NCBI GenBank assembly: GCA_003427395.1
Contig: BFEA01000564.1
Coordinates: forward strand, 912,692-958,311
From: Chara braunii
Taxonomy: Eukaryota > Streptophyta > Charophyceae > Charales > Characeae
Length of the DNA: 45,620 nucleotides
Reading direction: 5' to 3'
The position numbers and the translations under genes were made by a program. Under the pieces are notes generated by a model. It ran no database searches. It was not told the origin of the DNA and worked only from the letters and a program-made list of their open reading frames with translations. Positions 33,739-43,911 of this stretch are shown one piece after another; position 1 is the first letter of the stretch, and the number at the start of each line of letters is the position of its first letter.

Positions 33739-33745
33739 TACGACA

Positions 33746-35614
33746 GCGTTCTCCCACTCCCAGTGCTCCCGGAATCGCCAGTGCCTCAGACTTTCCCGAT
33801 CCGTGATATGAAACAGAATTTCTTTATCCATACCGTCGTAAATTTCGTCATGGGTTATGGAGGCGGGTCTTGCAGTCACGCGTGTGAGCAACGTGCTTCT
33901 CGATCGTGCTTACACGTGCGTGCACAAGATCGCGCTCTCAGTCGAATGGACCCGGATCAAATGGTTTTTTCCTGAAGGGACAGTCATCTAAGTCAGGGAA
34001 CGATTATGCATCGAATCAATTGTTCACTCCTCGGTCGAGACATACATCCATCAAGACGACAAAAATTCCCATCAGACTTGGGAATGAGAAATCGACATGT
34101 ACTCATGCATTAAATCCATTCATTTACAAGGAGAACGACATGCATTCCCATTAAGCCAAAGGGCTCGCAAAGATCTAACGCAAGCGCCCGAGGGGCCGTT
34201 ACACCGAAATCTTCAATAAGGAGAAGGGAATGAGGGAGAACAGATCGGGTGTAATTCTGCAGCTGCGCGGGTAAGCGGTGGCCCTCAGGGTCGAGCTTTC
34301 CCGGGCGGGCACACGATTGATCATGTGAAAATGGGGGCGAGAGGTCGGCAAGTACACATACATCACATCACTTCAGCCAAACAAATCTTTCATTCCTATC
34401 ATCATAGCCCAGAGTGCACAGAAGTCATACTTAGCCGATCATCGTACCCAATCCGACAAGTCACAGAAAAACAGAGAGTCAGAGACTCAGATGAAAAATC
34501 AAATCATTCGTCATTCACCAAGAGGAAGGAAAGTCTGAGATAGCTGCAAGTAAAAAGATGGCTGGCGCCAATAGTCAAAATCTCATAGATCAGGGGAGAA
34601 AAGACATCATCCTAACACGACCGCTCTCCCTCTCTCTCTCTCTCTCTCCACATCACCTCTGATGTGGGCAGTCTATCGCCTCGCATCAATACAGAGTTGT
34701 CACCCTGCTTGGTCCAAGCATACAAGCCAGGTTCGCCCGTGCGCCACAGTTCGTCGCGGCCCGCACGTCAACCTCGCATACTCGACACAGCTCGTCGGAT
34801 CACCCAACTGTCTTGTCTACTCACCTTCCGAGCTTACTCGTCAGCCGATCCTCACTGACCACGCTAACTTCCAAATTCATAGAGAGAAAACTAATCGCGC
34901 TGGCAAAATTTTTAGCATGCATGCTTGCGCAGGGGGAAAGAGCAAGTGCCTACGTCTGCATGGCCAGACCGCGGCATGGGGGACGAAGCCACTCTCCGCG
35001 CATCAATCCAGTCATGCAACGTTGGAACCAATTAGAATAGAAAAGGAAGCGTGCATGCGCGGGGGAAGGTGGGGCGGGGAAAAAGACATCAAGAACGAGG
35101 AAATTACAGTTGCAAGTACACTCATCAAAAGTTACAGTTACATGCAGGATTATGGCGCGCAGAAGTCAGAGCCCAGATCCTGTTGTGGTAAGACGCGCAC
35201 AAGCAAAAAACATCGTGTAGCCAGATTGCGAGGTGCCTAAATTCCTAGCCTAAATCCTAATTATAAAAAGAAATTCCGAAAGGAAACTATTCTGAGAGCG
35301 CGCGGGGGCTCGACATCAGTTCGAAAATTCAAAAGCGACGCTCCCGCACGATGATCGCGCCCAATTCCCACAGCAGAACAAGAAAGAAGCTATGGCAATA
35401 GTTATCGTTCGCGCTTGCCAAGGCGAGGTCACTTTAACTGCCTACCCGGGACTTTCCCGACCCTGGTCCGACAGTCCAAAAAGAAAGAAACGAGGGCATC
35501 CATGCAACTTGCCCGACCAACCCATCCTCATGCTTTTCACCCGACCAACCCGTTCGAACCCGTGAAGCAGCTTCGTGCAGAAAGTTGCACGGTTACGGGA
35601 AACATTTCGTCACA
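33746..35614 (-). repeat. Gypsy 3' LTR, proximal part (after the insertion)
   Basis: 33,746-34,648 is collinear with 44,619-45,550, with about one difference in ten bases and two clean indels (about 24 bp at 34,079 and 19 bp at 34,326, both extra in the other copy). It continues to CGTCACA at 35,608-35,614, which is the element-sense LTR start TGTGACG. A TATA-like ataattataaaaag lies at about 35,254-35,268, roughly 350 bp inside the LTR on the element strand. Plus-strand frames here (for example 34,662-35,240, 192 codons) are antisense and have no known family. Confidence 0.75.
34624..34648. repeat. Short (CT)n within the 3' LTR
   Basis: About 20 bases of CT. The matching site in the 5' LTR is a run of at least 89 bases. 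Confidence 0.9.
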
Positions 35615-36245
35615 TATGTGACGCCCAGGGGGTTCCAATCTTGAGCAAGCGCCCCCTTGCTCCTTCAATTGTCCGTCAATGCCATGCGATTGACGCGGAG
35701 TTGACACATGCCACTTTCCGTAAGATGAGAGTGTGGAAGTCATCCAGGTGGCATTTGCGACTCCGATCTAAACGTTGTCGGGGAAGGGCAGTCTGATGAC
35801 GGGAGGAGGAAGGGGAGGGTGAGCTCGGGGGAGGGGTGATAGAAAATGACTCCGCTTCCGATCTCCAATGGGGAGCCGGGTGTAATGGATGGTGCGATGT
35901 ACGCGAGGGAAGCGGTGATCCTGGTGAGGGAGGGAGGCAAGGTAGTCGGGATAAAGAGTGCACAGGGTGTCGGGGATCGCGACACAGAGATCCTCATATC
36001 CTTCGCACGCAGGGATTACGCCCGAGATTATATAATATATTTCTATATTATTGTAATCTCGCCATGCCGCGTTGAAGAGGAGGACGTGGAGGGGGAAATG
36101 GGTTACAATGGATTGAGTGGAGGCATGCAGGAAGATGGTGACACCAAGACAGGTAGAGTAGAGCTGGTGGAAGAGGGAAGAGGGAAAAGGATGCCTGTTG
36201 GAGGGGAACGGCAGTCGTTTTGTGATTTGGTGGATGGCGAGGTAA
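35615..36245. other. Gypsy region between third ORF and 3' LTR
   Basis: A polypurine tract candidate on the element strand, GAAGGAGCAAGGGGGCG, lies at 35,650-35,666, about 36 bases from the proposed LTR start, which is further than usual. A plus-strand (antisense) frame of 139 codons at 35,846-36,265 looks moderately protein-like (REGGKVVGIKSAQGVGDRD) but matches nothing I know. A minus-strand frame of 210 codons (36,400-35,768) overlaps it and the end of the third ORF. Neither is supported as a gene. Confidence 0.45.
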
Positions 36246-37727
36246 TCAAGGGGACGGCGAGATAACGACCGGGGACGAAGCCCGAGTGCCCACATCTCCA
36301 CGTAAGGGAACGGTGAGCCTCTGAGGTGGAGAGGATTGAGTCGGCGTTGGACTTCTTCTGCGGCGTCTGCCTCTAGATCCCTGCATGGTGGCGACACCAT
36401 CTCCTCCAGACTCCTCTTGCGGTAGCTCCGGTTTGCGAGCTGGATCGTCCCGCAACACCCTCGCGCCTGGCTGGTCCGCCTCCTTTACTGGGCGCTTCCC
36501 TTTGGCCCTCTCCCGTCTCCTCTGAGCCACTGGTTCGTCTTCCTCCTCTCTTTATTCGCCGGAACCGCCTGATTCGTCCGACCCACTTCCCTCCGACCTG
36601 GTTTTCTCCGATTCGCAATAGTCCGGGACGTCCGATCCGGCCTCCGAGTCTTCTTGTTCTTCGTTCGTGTCTTCCCTCCCTTCCTCCTCTTCTTCTTCCT
36701 CTTCTTCTGTTCCCACCTCCACTCTTCGGATGATCGGATCCCACGAGGTGATATCGGTCACATCGATGACCAAATAGTTGCCCGATGAAGGGAGGCAGAT
36801 GTTATCGCCGTCGAGTTTCGTGCACATGGACCACAATAGTTGTGGGGCCAACGTTCGAGAGAGCGCCGCCGTCGCGGATCGTTCGTTGCAGCGCGATAAG
36901 ATCTCCAGAGGTAGATCGTACACGAGCTGGGCCAAAAACACCATAACTTAACTTGTAATCGGCTCGAGATGTCCGTCGCGCACTTTCCCGAAGAGTATCC
37001 CCAGCAACTCCCCCTCCGTGTCCGTCCTCCAGGCTTAGACGATCAGCAGCTCCACATCATCATTGGGAACTTCGTCTTCCTCGTCCTTATCTGCCGGCTC
37101 GGCCCAATGAAACACCAGCTCGAGAAAGCAAAAGCCGAGCGCACCACTCCGCCCACTTGCCCGCGTCCATGATTGGTACGTCCAACCGCCTGATTCGAAA
37201 GGAGAGGGAAGGGCCCGTAGCGGACTGCCAGAAGGTAGGGAGATCGGAAGGAAGCTCGAAAGTCGAAAGGCGATGCCGGTTCATTGAGGCGGCGTAAAAG
37301 GAAGAAGTTGTGGGAGGACGATCTCCGGTGCGTCAGGAGAGATTCGGAGTTGGTTGAGATCGATGTCGTTGGTGGAGTCGATCCGATCGCCCGGTTGGGC
37401 TAACAGCTGGACCCAGGCGGCCGTGAGATCCCGCGCCCAGAGTCACAACTGCTGGGAGACGCATGTATGAGTCGCCGGATGCAAAGTCGTAAGATCGCCG
37501 GTGAAGGCGACGATCGCTGTCACGCGGATGACACCTGGTGGAGACATCCGCACAAAAGTCGACACCTCGGCTAATACTCTTGCTCGCTCGTTGGTTCGTG
37601 CGAACCGAAACTCCGTCGCCGCGTGGATGGCCGCCGTACTGAAGAAAGCAGTGAATCGGAGCAGATCTGGACTTAATCGTGGTTGTTGCACTTGTCGTAT
37701 CGACGAGATGTGGCCCCCGGGTCTCAT
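36246..37727 (-). pseudogene. Third ORF of the gypsy element, about 493 codons with five in-frame stops
   Basis: From the ATG at 37,727 a single minus-strand frame reaches a stop at 36,246 with five in-frame stops at 37,445, 37,283, 37,037, 36,950 and 36,554. No frameshift is needed, which argues for a decayed real protein. Visible parts: an N-terminal basic stretch, a middle with hydrophobic segments (LGFCFLELVFHWAEPAD; MVFLAQLVYDLPLEILSRC), an acidic run (TEEEEEEEEEGRED, about residues 337-350), then an Arg-rich tail (QRRRERAKGKRP; GRRRRRSP). It follows integrase and overlaps the pol frame end in another register, so it could be a separate gene or a C-terminal pol extension. Function unknown; an acidic-then-basic tail suggests chromatin or nucleic-acid contact only as a guess. 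Confidence 0.6.
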
Positions 37728-37765
37728 TACCAGTCGTTCGCTGATGACGTGCTCAGTAGAAAAAC

Positions 37766-39502
37766 TTATGGTGATGGGGGAGAAGGTGGAGATGAGGGCT
37801 GAGAGGGAGGAAAATCATAATATTCGAGTTCGAGGTCGTTGTCTTCTTCCTCGGAATTGAAGGAAGACGTGGATGAGGGGAGAGATGAAGAAAGAGGTGT
37901 GGGGCGAAGATAGGACACGTGTCGGATGATCGGTTGAGCCAATCGACTTCTTGAGACCTCTGGCGCAAGCCACACCATGTTCACTCTCCTAGGACCAAGC
38001 TCGACTACGTGAAATTGCCCGAAGAATCGTGGCCCTAACTTGCCTTGGCGAGCACATTTCTTCACCTGCACTATGTCCCCTAATTTGTACTGGGGTCGGG
38101 GTCCAGCGTTCCCATTTCGGGCCTCGTAGCTCCGGAGTTGTCGTCTGTGGGCCATTTTGGTCATTCCCTGTCTCTTTCAGGCTAACCGGGGGAGGGCCCT
38201 TTCCATCAATTCCAGATGGCGTTGGGCCTTATCCTTAACCGTCGCTCTAGTAGCCCGTCATGGAAGGGTCGTTTCATCATTTAGGCTCGGTAGGGCTACA
38301 CAGGCCAAGCTATTGGTCCGTAGTTGGAAGGGGGTCAGGCCGGTAGACTCATGGGGTGTTTCCTGGTGAATAGCCAGAATGTGGTGCACGATATCGGGCC
38401 AAGGCTTCGTGTCTTTCGCCACGATATTATGTCGTAGTGTCGTCTTGATTACTCGGTTCGCGTTTTCTACCAGTCCGTTCGATTGCGACATATGGGGGGC
38501 AGTATTGCGGATGGAGACACCATGTAAGACCTGTGTCCTCGGGACTTCCCCTCTGAATTCTGCCCCATTGCCCGTTAGGATCTCCTTTGTGTCATGATGC
38601 ATTATGAGAAAACAGTTAACATACCGCGCGATCTTCGCCGCCTGTTGCGTCTTGCAAGGATACGCCTTGATCCATTCAAAGAAATGGTCTACAAATACCA
38701 AAAGAATGGAATATTCACAGCTATTCGGTCCAGGGGGCACGACAATATCCGTGGTATCCATGCTGACCCTTTGGAACGACCGTTCAACTATGGTGGGCAC
38801 TATCGATCTAGGAGGCTGAATCGGCGCCTTGTTGACGACACAGACCAAACAATTTCGGACGATGAATTTAACGTCGTCACGAATATTGGACCAATACCAT
38901 TCATTCTTATCAATCGCCGCCTCCGTAATCCGGACGGCAAAGTGGGTTGTAGTGTCCTCGTGCGTCGACTTAACCCAGTCATACCTCATGAATGGATGAG
39001 GCACGACCATCCAAATTCCACTACTATCTGTCTTTCGCTTTTCTAACCGTCCCTCGTTCCACTGGTAATCTCGTGCCCTCTCATTGGCCCGCCTCCGTTC
39101 CTCCTTGGTGAATTCTCGGAGGGGGTTTCCAACCACTGTAGCTATCAAAACGACATTTGTCCACACCTCAGCCCTCCTAAACCTACGGGTCTTTTCTAAT
39201 CCCTCGGACGTGGCTCTGAGGAATCGAGCGTCGGTCGGGATCTTATCAGTCCGGCATAAGGGACATAGCCAGGTTTTGTCCACGTTCTTGTCCTGAATAC
39301 AGGAGTCGTGGGCCCTGGAGACACACTGTTGACAATTTACCCATTCGACATATCCTTCCCCGCTGGGGCGCATAGGGACTGAGTAGACACGCGAGATTGC
39401 TTCGCAAAAATAACAAAACTTGTCGGGCAGGGAGGAAAAATGCGAAGATGAGAGGGGAGAGAGGGATCTATCAGAATTACCTCCACGTCCCATCACCATC
39501 AT
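37766..39502 (-). pseudogene. Gypsy pol: PHD-like finger, integrase core and C-terminal domain
   Basis: One frame of 579 codons with a single internal TGA at 38,258. The start residue is arbitrary, since pol is continuous with RNase H in the same frame. Residues 30-83 form a C4HC3 pattern: C30, C33, C57, C60, H65, C68, C80, C83, with Trp78 two before C80, as in PHD fingers. Then come a HHCC zinc motif (STHEDTTTHFAVR ... VRNCLVCVVNK) and the DDE core: SMDTTDI, FVDHFFEW, ILTGNGAEF, SNGLVENANRVIK. The second catalytic Asp (normally DNGAEF) is Gly (codon 38,570-38,572). The C-terminal GKLGPRFFGQFHVVE resembles the GPY/F module of gypsy integrases. No chromodomain is seen. The enzyme would insert element cDNA into host DNA. 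Confidence 0.9.
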
Positions 39503-39511
39503 GTCTGTCGA

Positions 39512-40160
39512 TCATTGCTTGAAAGTTTGAGGGGGGATGGCTACTTGTCCGTACGAGGGTCCAACTGTTGACTCCGGCTCCTTCCACGGAGTGATCTCTT
39601 CGCCCTTGGTCACCTTGTTGGGTCGGTGCAACCTTGTCAGCCTGTCAACGTTCCCGTGTTTCTCCGTCTTCTGATGGATGATATCGAAATCGTATTCTTG
39701 CAATCATACAGCCCAACGTCCAATCATGCCCACATAATTGGTAAGCCTCTTGAGGGCCAGTAGAGGCTCATGGTCCGTGGCGAGGAGGAATTTATGTCCG
39801 TACAGATACGGATGGAAGTGTTGGATTCCCCAGACAACCGCGTAGCACTCTCCCTAAGGAGCCGAATCGTTCCTTCTATCGTCGGGCACCGTTCGTGAAG
39901 CGTACTCTATAACATTTTCACGACCGTCTTTCCCTTTCTGAGCCAAAATGGCAGAAATCGCCTCAGGCTGCCAATCCGTAATAAGAATGAACTGCTTCTC
40001 GGGGTCGGGCCGGATCAAAATAGGCACCGCGGCCAAAGCCTCCTTCAAAGTGACAAAGGTCCGTTCACACTCGGCATCCCAACTCAGGGGCTGGTCCTTC
40101 CATAAAAGATTTGTTAGAGGTTGTGTGATTGCTGCAAATCCTTTGATAAATCGGTGGTAG
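39512..40160 (-). pseudogene. Gypsy pol: RNase H domain
   Basis: The frame carries ILITDWQPEAISAILAQKG (first catalytic Asp), IEYASRTV, GECYAVVWGIQHFHPYLYG (catalytic Glu) and FLLATDHEPLLALK (second Asp), then LQEYDFDIIH and HGNVDRLTRLHRP, the usual linker to integrase. In-frame TAG near 39,855 and TGA near 39,704 break it. It shares its frame with the integrase part downstream but not with the RT upstream, so an indel lies near 40.1-40.2 kb. RNase H removes the RNA template during reverse transcription. Confidence 0.85.
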
Positions 40161-40193
40161 TACTAGTCCAGCCCCAAAAAGGTCGGACCTGTG

Positions 40194-41400
40194 TCAACGA
40201 CGTAGGCGTGGGTCGTCTCGAACAGTCGCGACTTTTCTCGAATCCAGTCTTAAACCTTCCCAGGTCACCACATACCCTAGGAATGAGATCTCGGAGAGAA
40301 AGGCCTCACTTTTCTCCAGTGCGATCTTGAATCCGGCATCTTGTAGTGCCCCAAGTGTCCACTTGATATGCTGCGCGTGTCCGTGAAAGGATTCCGAATA
40401 CATCAGGATATCGTTCATGTACCCAATGACGCAAAAATTGATCATCCTGTGAGTCAGCTTTGTCTTGTTGACGAAATTTTGGAAGGTGACGTTCATAGCT
40501 CTCTGGAAAGTAGCTGGCGCGTTGTAATTCGGAATCGGGTAACGAAACCACCGCCAGGTGCCTTCGAATGATACAAAGGCCATCTTCGGCCGATCTTCCT
40601 CCCTAACCAAAATATGATGAAATCCATGACGAATAGAAAACTTACTAAAATAATTAGCACACCCAATCACATCCAACAGATCATCAATCCGGGGAAGGAG
40701 ATACACATCCTTGATCGTGATATCATTCAGCTTCCTGTAATCGATGCAAATATGAATCGACCCATTTTTCTTCGGGATGAAATTTACGGGTTACGACCAT
40801 GGTCCGACTGCTGGTTCGATCCATCCGTTGGCCTCGAATTCTCAGATTCTTTGCAATGCTACTTTTCGTTCCGCAAGAGAATATCGGTATGGTTTGCAAT
40901 GAATCGGCGGGTGCATCCTGGCTTGAATTTCGTGCTGAATAACTAATGACAGCCCGATGTCCGTGTCCTTCACGCTAATTGTCCCTTGATGTTCGGTCAG
41001 AATGTCCGCAATCAATCGATGGGTTTTGTTGGGTATATAATGAGGTACATGTAGCTCGTAAGGTTGTTCGTGTATGTTGACCGTCACGTGCTTCGTGCCT
41101 ACTCTTTTGTTGTTTTCCGAAGGGGGAGCGGAGATGAAAGAATTGTCCGATCGCAAGGAGAACACCGTGGTGACCATTTGAGCGTCTTCTTCTCGGATGG
41201 CCACGTGTTCTTCTGGGGTCACACCATCGCAGACATCCTGCCAGCATGCTAGTCTCTTGGCGATCTTGATTCCGAGTTCGTAGGGTATAGAATCGTTGCA
41301 CGCAGGGGGTTCCAAGGCTTCGCTTTCGGCCCCCTGCCGCAGTGGTCGCACGTCCTTTCCTGAAGACAGTAAGGAACAAGGTAACTTGGTAATGTTGCAA
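40194..41400 (-). pseudogene. Gypsy pol: reverse transcriptase domain, catalytically dead
   Basis: Motifs: YRYSLAERKVALQRI, PVNFIPKKNGSIHICIDYR, LNDITIKDVYLLPRIDDLL, FSKFSIRHGFHHI, KMAFVSFEGTWRWFRYPIP, NAPATFQRAMN, FCVIGYMNDILMYS, FLGYVVTWEGL. This is a typical Ty3/gypsy RT. The motif C YxDD is YMND (codons 40,410-40,421, Asp to Asn) and the motif A Asp (normally DLRSGYHQI) is replaced by Ser, so the copy is inactive. Two stops lie near 40,785 and 40,840. The segment before RT (41,351-41,000) is the protease-RT linker. Confidence 0.92.
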
Positions 41401-42150
41401 AACGCCTTTTTCTCCCTATAATGGGGCTGTATCTTGAGAGAAGCGGGGAGATGGCCTCGTATAACGTCCTAGGGGGTTCCGAAGAATCGGTCATCCGGGA
41501 TATTTGCACGAGTGGTTCCCCTAAGATCAGGGTCTGCGACCGTTGTAGGTTTCTCTCAGTAAGAACGAACGTTTTCGTGGTCTCCTGTCGGATTGGGTAA
41601 CGAATCAGTTGTTGAGCCATACCCTGTATTACGGGATCGGCTTCGTCTTCGCTGTCAGAGTCGCTCGATAGTTCCGGTTCCTTTCCCCTTTGGTCTATTT
41701 TGTGGATTGGTTCCTTCCAGGTGATCACCCAGAGGGGTCCTTTGGTTCCAGACGGTTTTTTTTTAGTCAAGGACAGTGTGGTCCAAAGAGTCAACCGCAT
41801 CGGAATGACGTATGGTTTTCCGCCCATGTTTCGAAGGATGACAGATCGCCTCTCAAAATCCAGGTTGGCTCGCAATGTTGTGAGGGCGGGTAATCCCAAA
41901 AGGACATCGTAGGTGTTCACGTCCAATACTACAACGTCTCCTAGTGTGTGAACCTTTCCTAGTCGAAACGCAACGTTCGTCATTTTTCCTACCGCTTCGA
42001 TTTTTTCTTCATCAGCTAAGACAAGATGATCTCCTTCCGCCAAGGTGATCATATCCTTCCTTCCTGCCAGTTCTACGACTCTCAAAGAGATAGCCAGTAC
42101 CGCAGCCCCCGAATCAATGATTGCATTGTAGGAGATTTCTCATACCTCGA
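41249..42150 (-). pseudogene. Gypsy pol: aspartic protease and linker
   Basis: The retropepsin active site IIDSGAAVLAIS is encoded at about 42,088-42,121 (Asp-Ser-Gly codons at 42,107-42,115), with an in-frame TGA just upstream at about 42,140. The flap/strand region KVHTLGDVVVLDVN and the closing YDVLLGLPALTTLRANLDF follow, matching the family's ILG-like end. A Ser/Asp/Glu-rich linker (SSDSDSEDEADP) and the connection to RT complete the frame. It would cleave the Gag-Pol polyprotein. The frame is shifted relative to both gag and RT. Confidence 0.85.
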
Positions 42151-42200
42151 TATCGCATTCCACTGATTTCCACGGAATGGCTTTAATTCGCAAGAAATGA

Positions 42201-43700
42201 TCATCTTTTTGAATTAATTCCTAACCGTATTGGGTCCGAGGTACTAGGGATGTCTGGCCTGTCTTCGAGGATCGGGGCCTTTCCTTTCTGAGCAGCTGAC
42301 TTGGTGAGAGCAAATTGTTTTCTGTTTGCCTTGCAATGCTGCAGCATGCGCTTATTGGCTTGCTCTGATATGGACAAGAGGTGCCCGATTGGCAATGGAA
42401 TTCGATGATCTAAGGCTCGAACGATGTTCAAAACATGAATTTCTCCAATAACGAGGTAGGACCGCCTGACTCCAAAGTCTCCATTCGGCCATCTCTCATT
42501 GTTCATTGGCGGGTCGGATGGTTCTGACCATTCCCAATCCTGGGTAACCCAATGCAATGTATTGGTCAAGCCGGATAAGCTCCGCAGCTTCTTCAGTAGT
42601 GGCTGCTGCACCACCTCCTCCTTCCATCTCCTCAATCATCGTGCCCACCCTCCCTGGCCTGTTGGCCACGGGCGCAGCGGCCACAGGGAAGGCTCCAACT
42701 CGAACTTGTGTAGGTTGGAGCGGACAGTCTCGGGCTATGTGGCCCGGCTAGTGACACGTGTAACAAACGCTCATATTAGCCGTTGCTCTGCCCATGGGCT
42801 GATCGGGGGCGATTCCTTGCGCCACTGGTGCAGGTCTGGTGACAATGAGGTGCATCGACCTCATTAACGATTCTATCCTGGCATTGTGCTCGTGTTGTTC
42901 CTTCTTACTTTCCTGCATCAAGCTAACTAATGTTCGGGTTAATTCCAGTATGGCATTTGATTCGCTCGGCCTTGCCGAGGAGTCCAGGGGAGGTGCATGT
43001 GCGACCATAACAGGTACAGGCAATCCCGTAGTTGTGTCCGGGACTGGCCTCTTCGTTGCGACTTGTTCTAGATATGTGACAGGACCAGAGACGGAGCCCA
43101 TGTTTTCAAATTTGTTTTGAAGCGCAACTAGCTCGGTCTTCGCTCTGACCAGTTTTGAGGAATCCCCTTCCTTGGGGTAATCCTCTTCTTCTACGAAACT
43201 GGCGACAAATTTTCGTTTCATTTCCTCTGCAGCAGACATAATCTGTTGCAGGGTATGATTGATCGGGGATAACTGCTTTCACAATTTCGCCCTCATTGTC
43301 CGGCTACGGAGCCCTTCGATGAATAGAACTCTCCCGACTTCTTCCCCTTTTTGCGTTTTGACGAACATCCTATAAAACCTATTACGATATTCGGTAACGG
43401 ATTCGAGTGGTTTCTGAACCCGATCCTTGATCATAAAAAGGGCCTGTTCCGGATGGATATAGTCGAATCGGTTAAAAAAATCCCGCTCGAAGGTTGGGAG
43501 ATCCACCCAAACGTAAGTGCTGAACCAGTGGTGCGCATCCCCTCCCAACCTGGCGGGGATGTTGATTCGAGCTAATCATTGTCGTATTGTTGCGCACGTA
43601 GTGTGGCCAGCCATGGTCCGGTTAGGTGATGCGCGAGGTCAAAGGGATACAAATAAGGTGGAGCCACAGGTGCACGAGCTCGAATTGGTGGCACGGGAAT
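42201..43700 (-). pseudogene. Gypsy gag with zinc knuckle, broken
   Basis: The retrotransposon gag core is at 43,548-43,279: RLGGDAHHWFSTYVWVD, FERDFFNRF, VTEYRNRFYRMF, and FIEGLR. The frame continues from 43,239 with a Glu/Lys-rich segment and the nucleocapsid knuckle C-Y-T-C-H-x-P-G-H-I-A-R-D-C at 42,724-42,765, in which the x is an in-frame TAG (42,748-42,750). After a frameshift near 42.6 kb, 42,635-42,201 encodes a conserved-looking segment (LPIGHLLSISEQANKRMLQH) between gag and protease. The N-terminus near 43,560-43,700 is split by a further stop and probable frameshift. Gag would form the particle and bind element RNA. Confidence 0.85.
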
Positions 43701-43898
43701 GGGTACCCCGCCTAGTTGTATATTAACGTTTTGCGATTGATTGGCGTTCATGTTGGCGGTCGGGCAACCCGCCGACCTACTTCGGGTCCATATTGGGCCG
43801 CGTCTCAGCGTGTTCCTTTGCCTAGGTCGCCCCTGGTTCGTCAGATCGCTTTACTAAGGGGCCTACCCGCTTGTCAATCCGCGAGCTCGCCACGTGTC

Positions 43899-43911
43899 GG
43901 CTCTGATACCA
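43899..43911 (-). promoter_or_regulatory. Primer-binding site, initiator Met-tRNA type
   Basis: On the element strand this reads TGGTATCAGAGCC, the standard plant retrotransposon PBS complementary to the 3' end of initiator tRNA-Met. It abuts the 5' LTR and fixes the element's orientation as minus. Confidence 0.93.

Larger units (their letters stand above)
26137..33745. mobile_element. 7.6-kb insertion in the gypsy 3' LTR, unclassified
   Basis: The two LTR halves (25,414-26,136 and 33,746-35,614) rejoin precisely when compared with the intact LTR at 43.9-45.6 kb, so this segment arrived after the gypsy element. Its ends are TGTCG...CGACA with a 4-bp imperfect target duplication. A perfect 26-bp palindrome sits 7 bases from the right end. 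No transposase, helicase or RT frame is evident inside, so it is non-autonomous, or a composite, or heavily decayed. The terminal palindrome recalls Helitron/Helentron 3' ends, but those make no target duplication and the usual CTRR end is absent. Confidence 0.6.

Noticed and set aside
26137-33745. Canonical Helitron
   Set aside because: Despite the terminal palindrome, the 5' TC and 3' CTRR ends and insertion between A and T are missing, and a short target duplication seems present.
34183-34203. TGTAACGGCCCC on the element strand as the LTR start
   Set aside because: It looks like a common plant LTR start, but the similarity between the two LTR copies continues for hundreds of bases beyond it, so it is internal to the LTR.
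34662-35240. 192-codon plus-strand frame
   Set aside because: It lies within the gypsy LTR, antisense to the element, with no recognisable motif.
36246-37727. Chromodomain or env gene in the third ORF
   Set aside because: I see no chromodomain aromatic pattern and no convincing signal peptide or paired transmembrane anchor; left as unknown.
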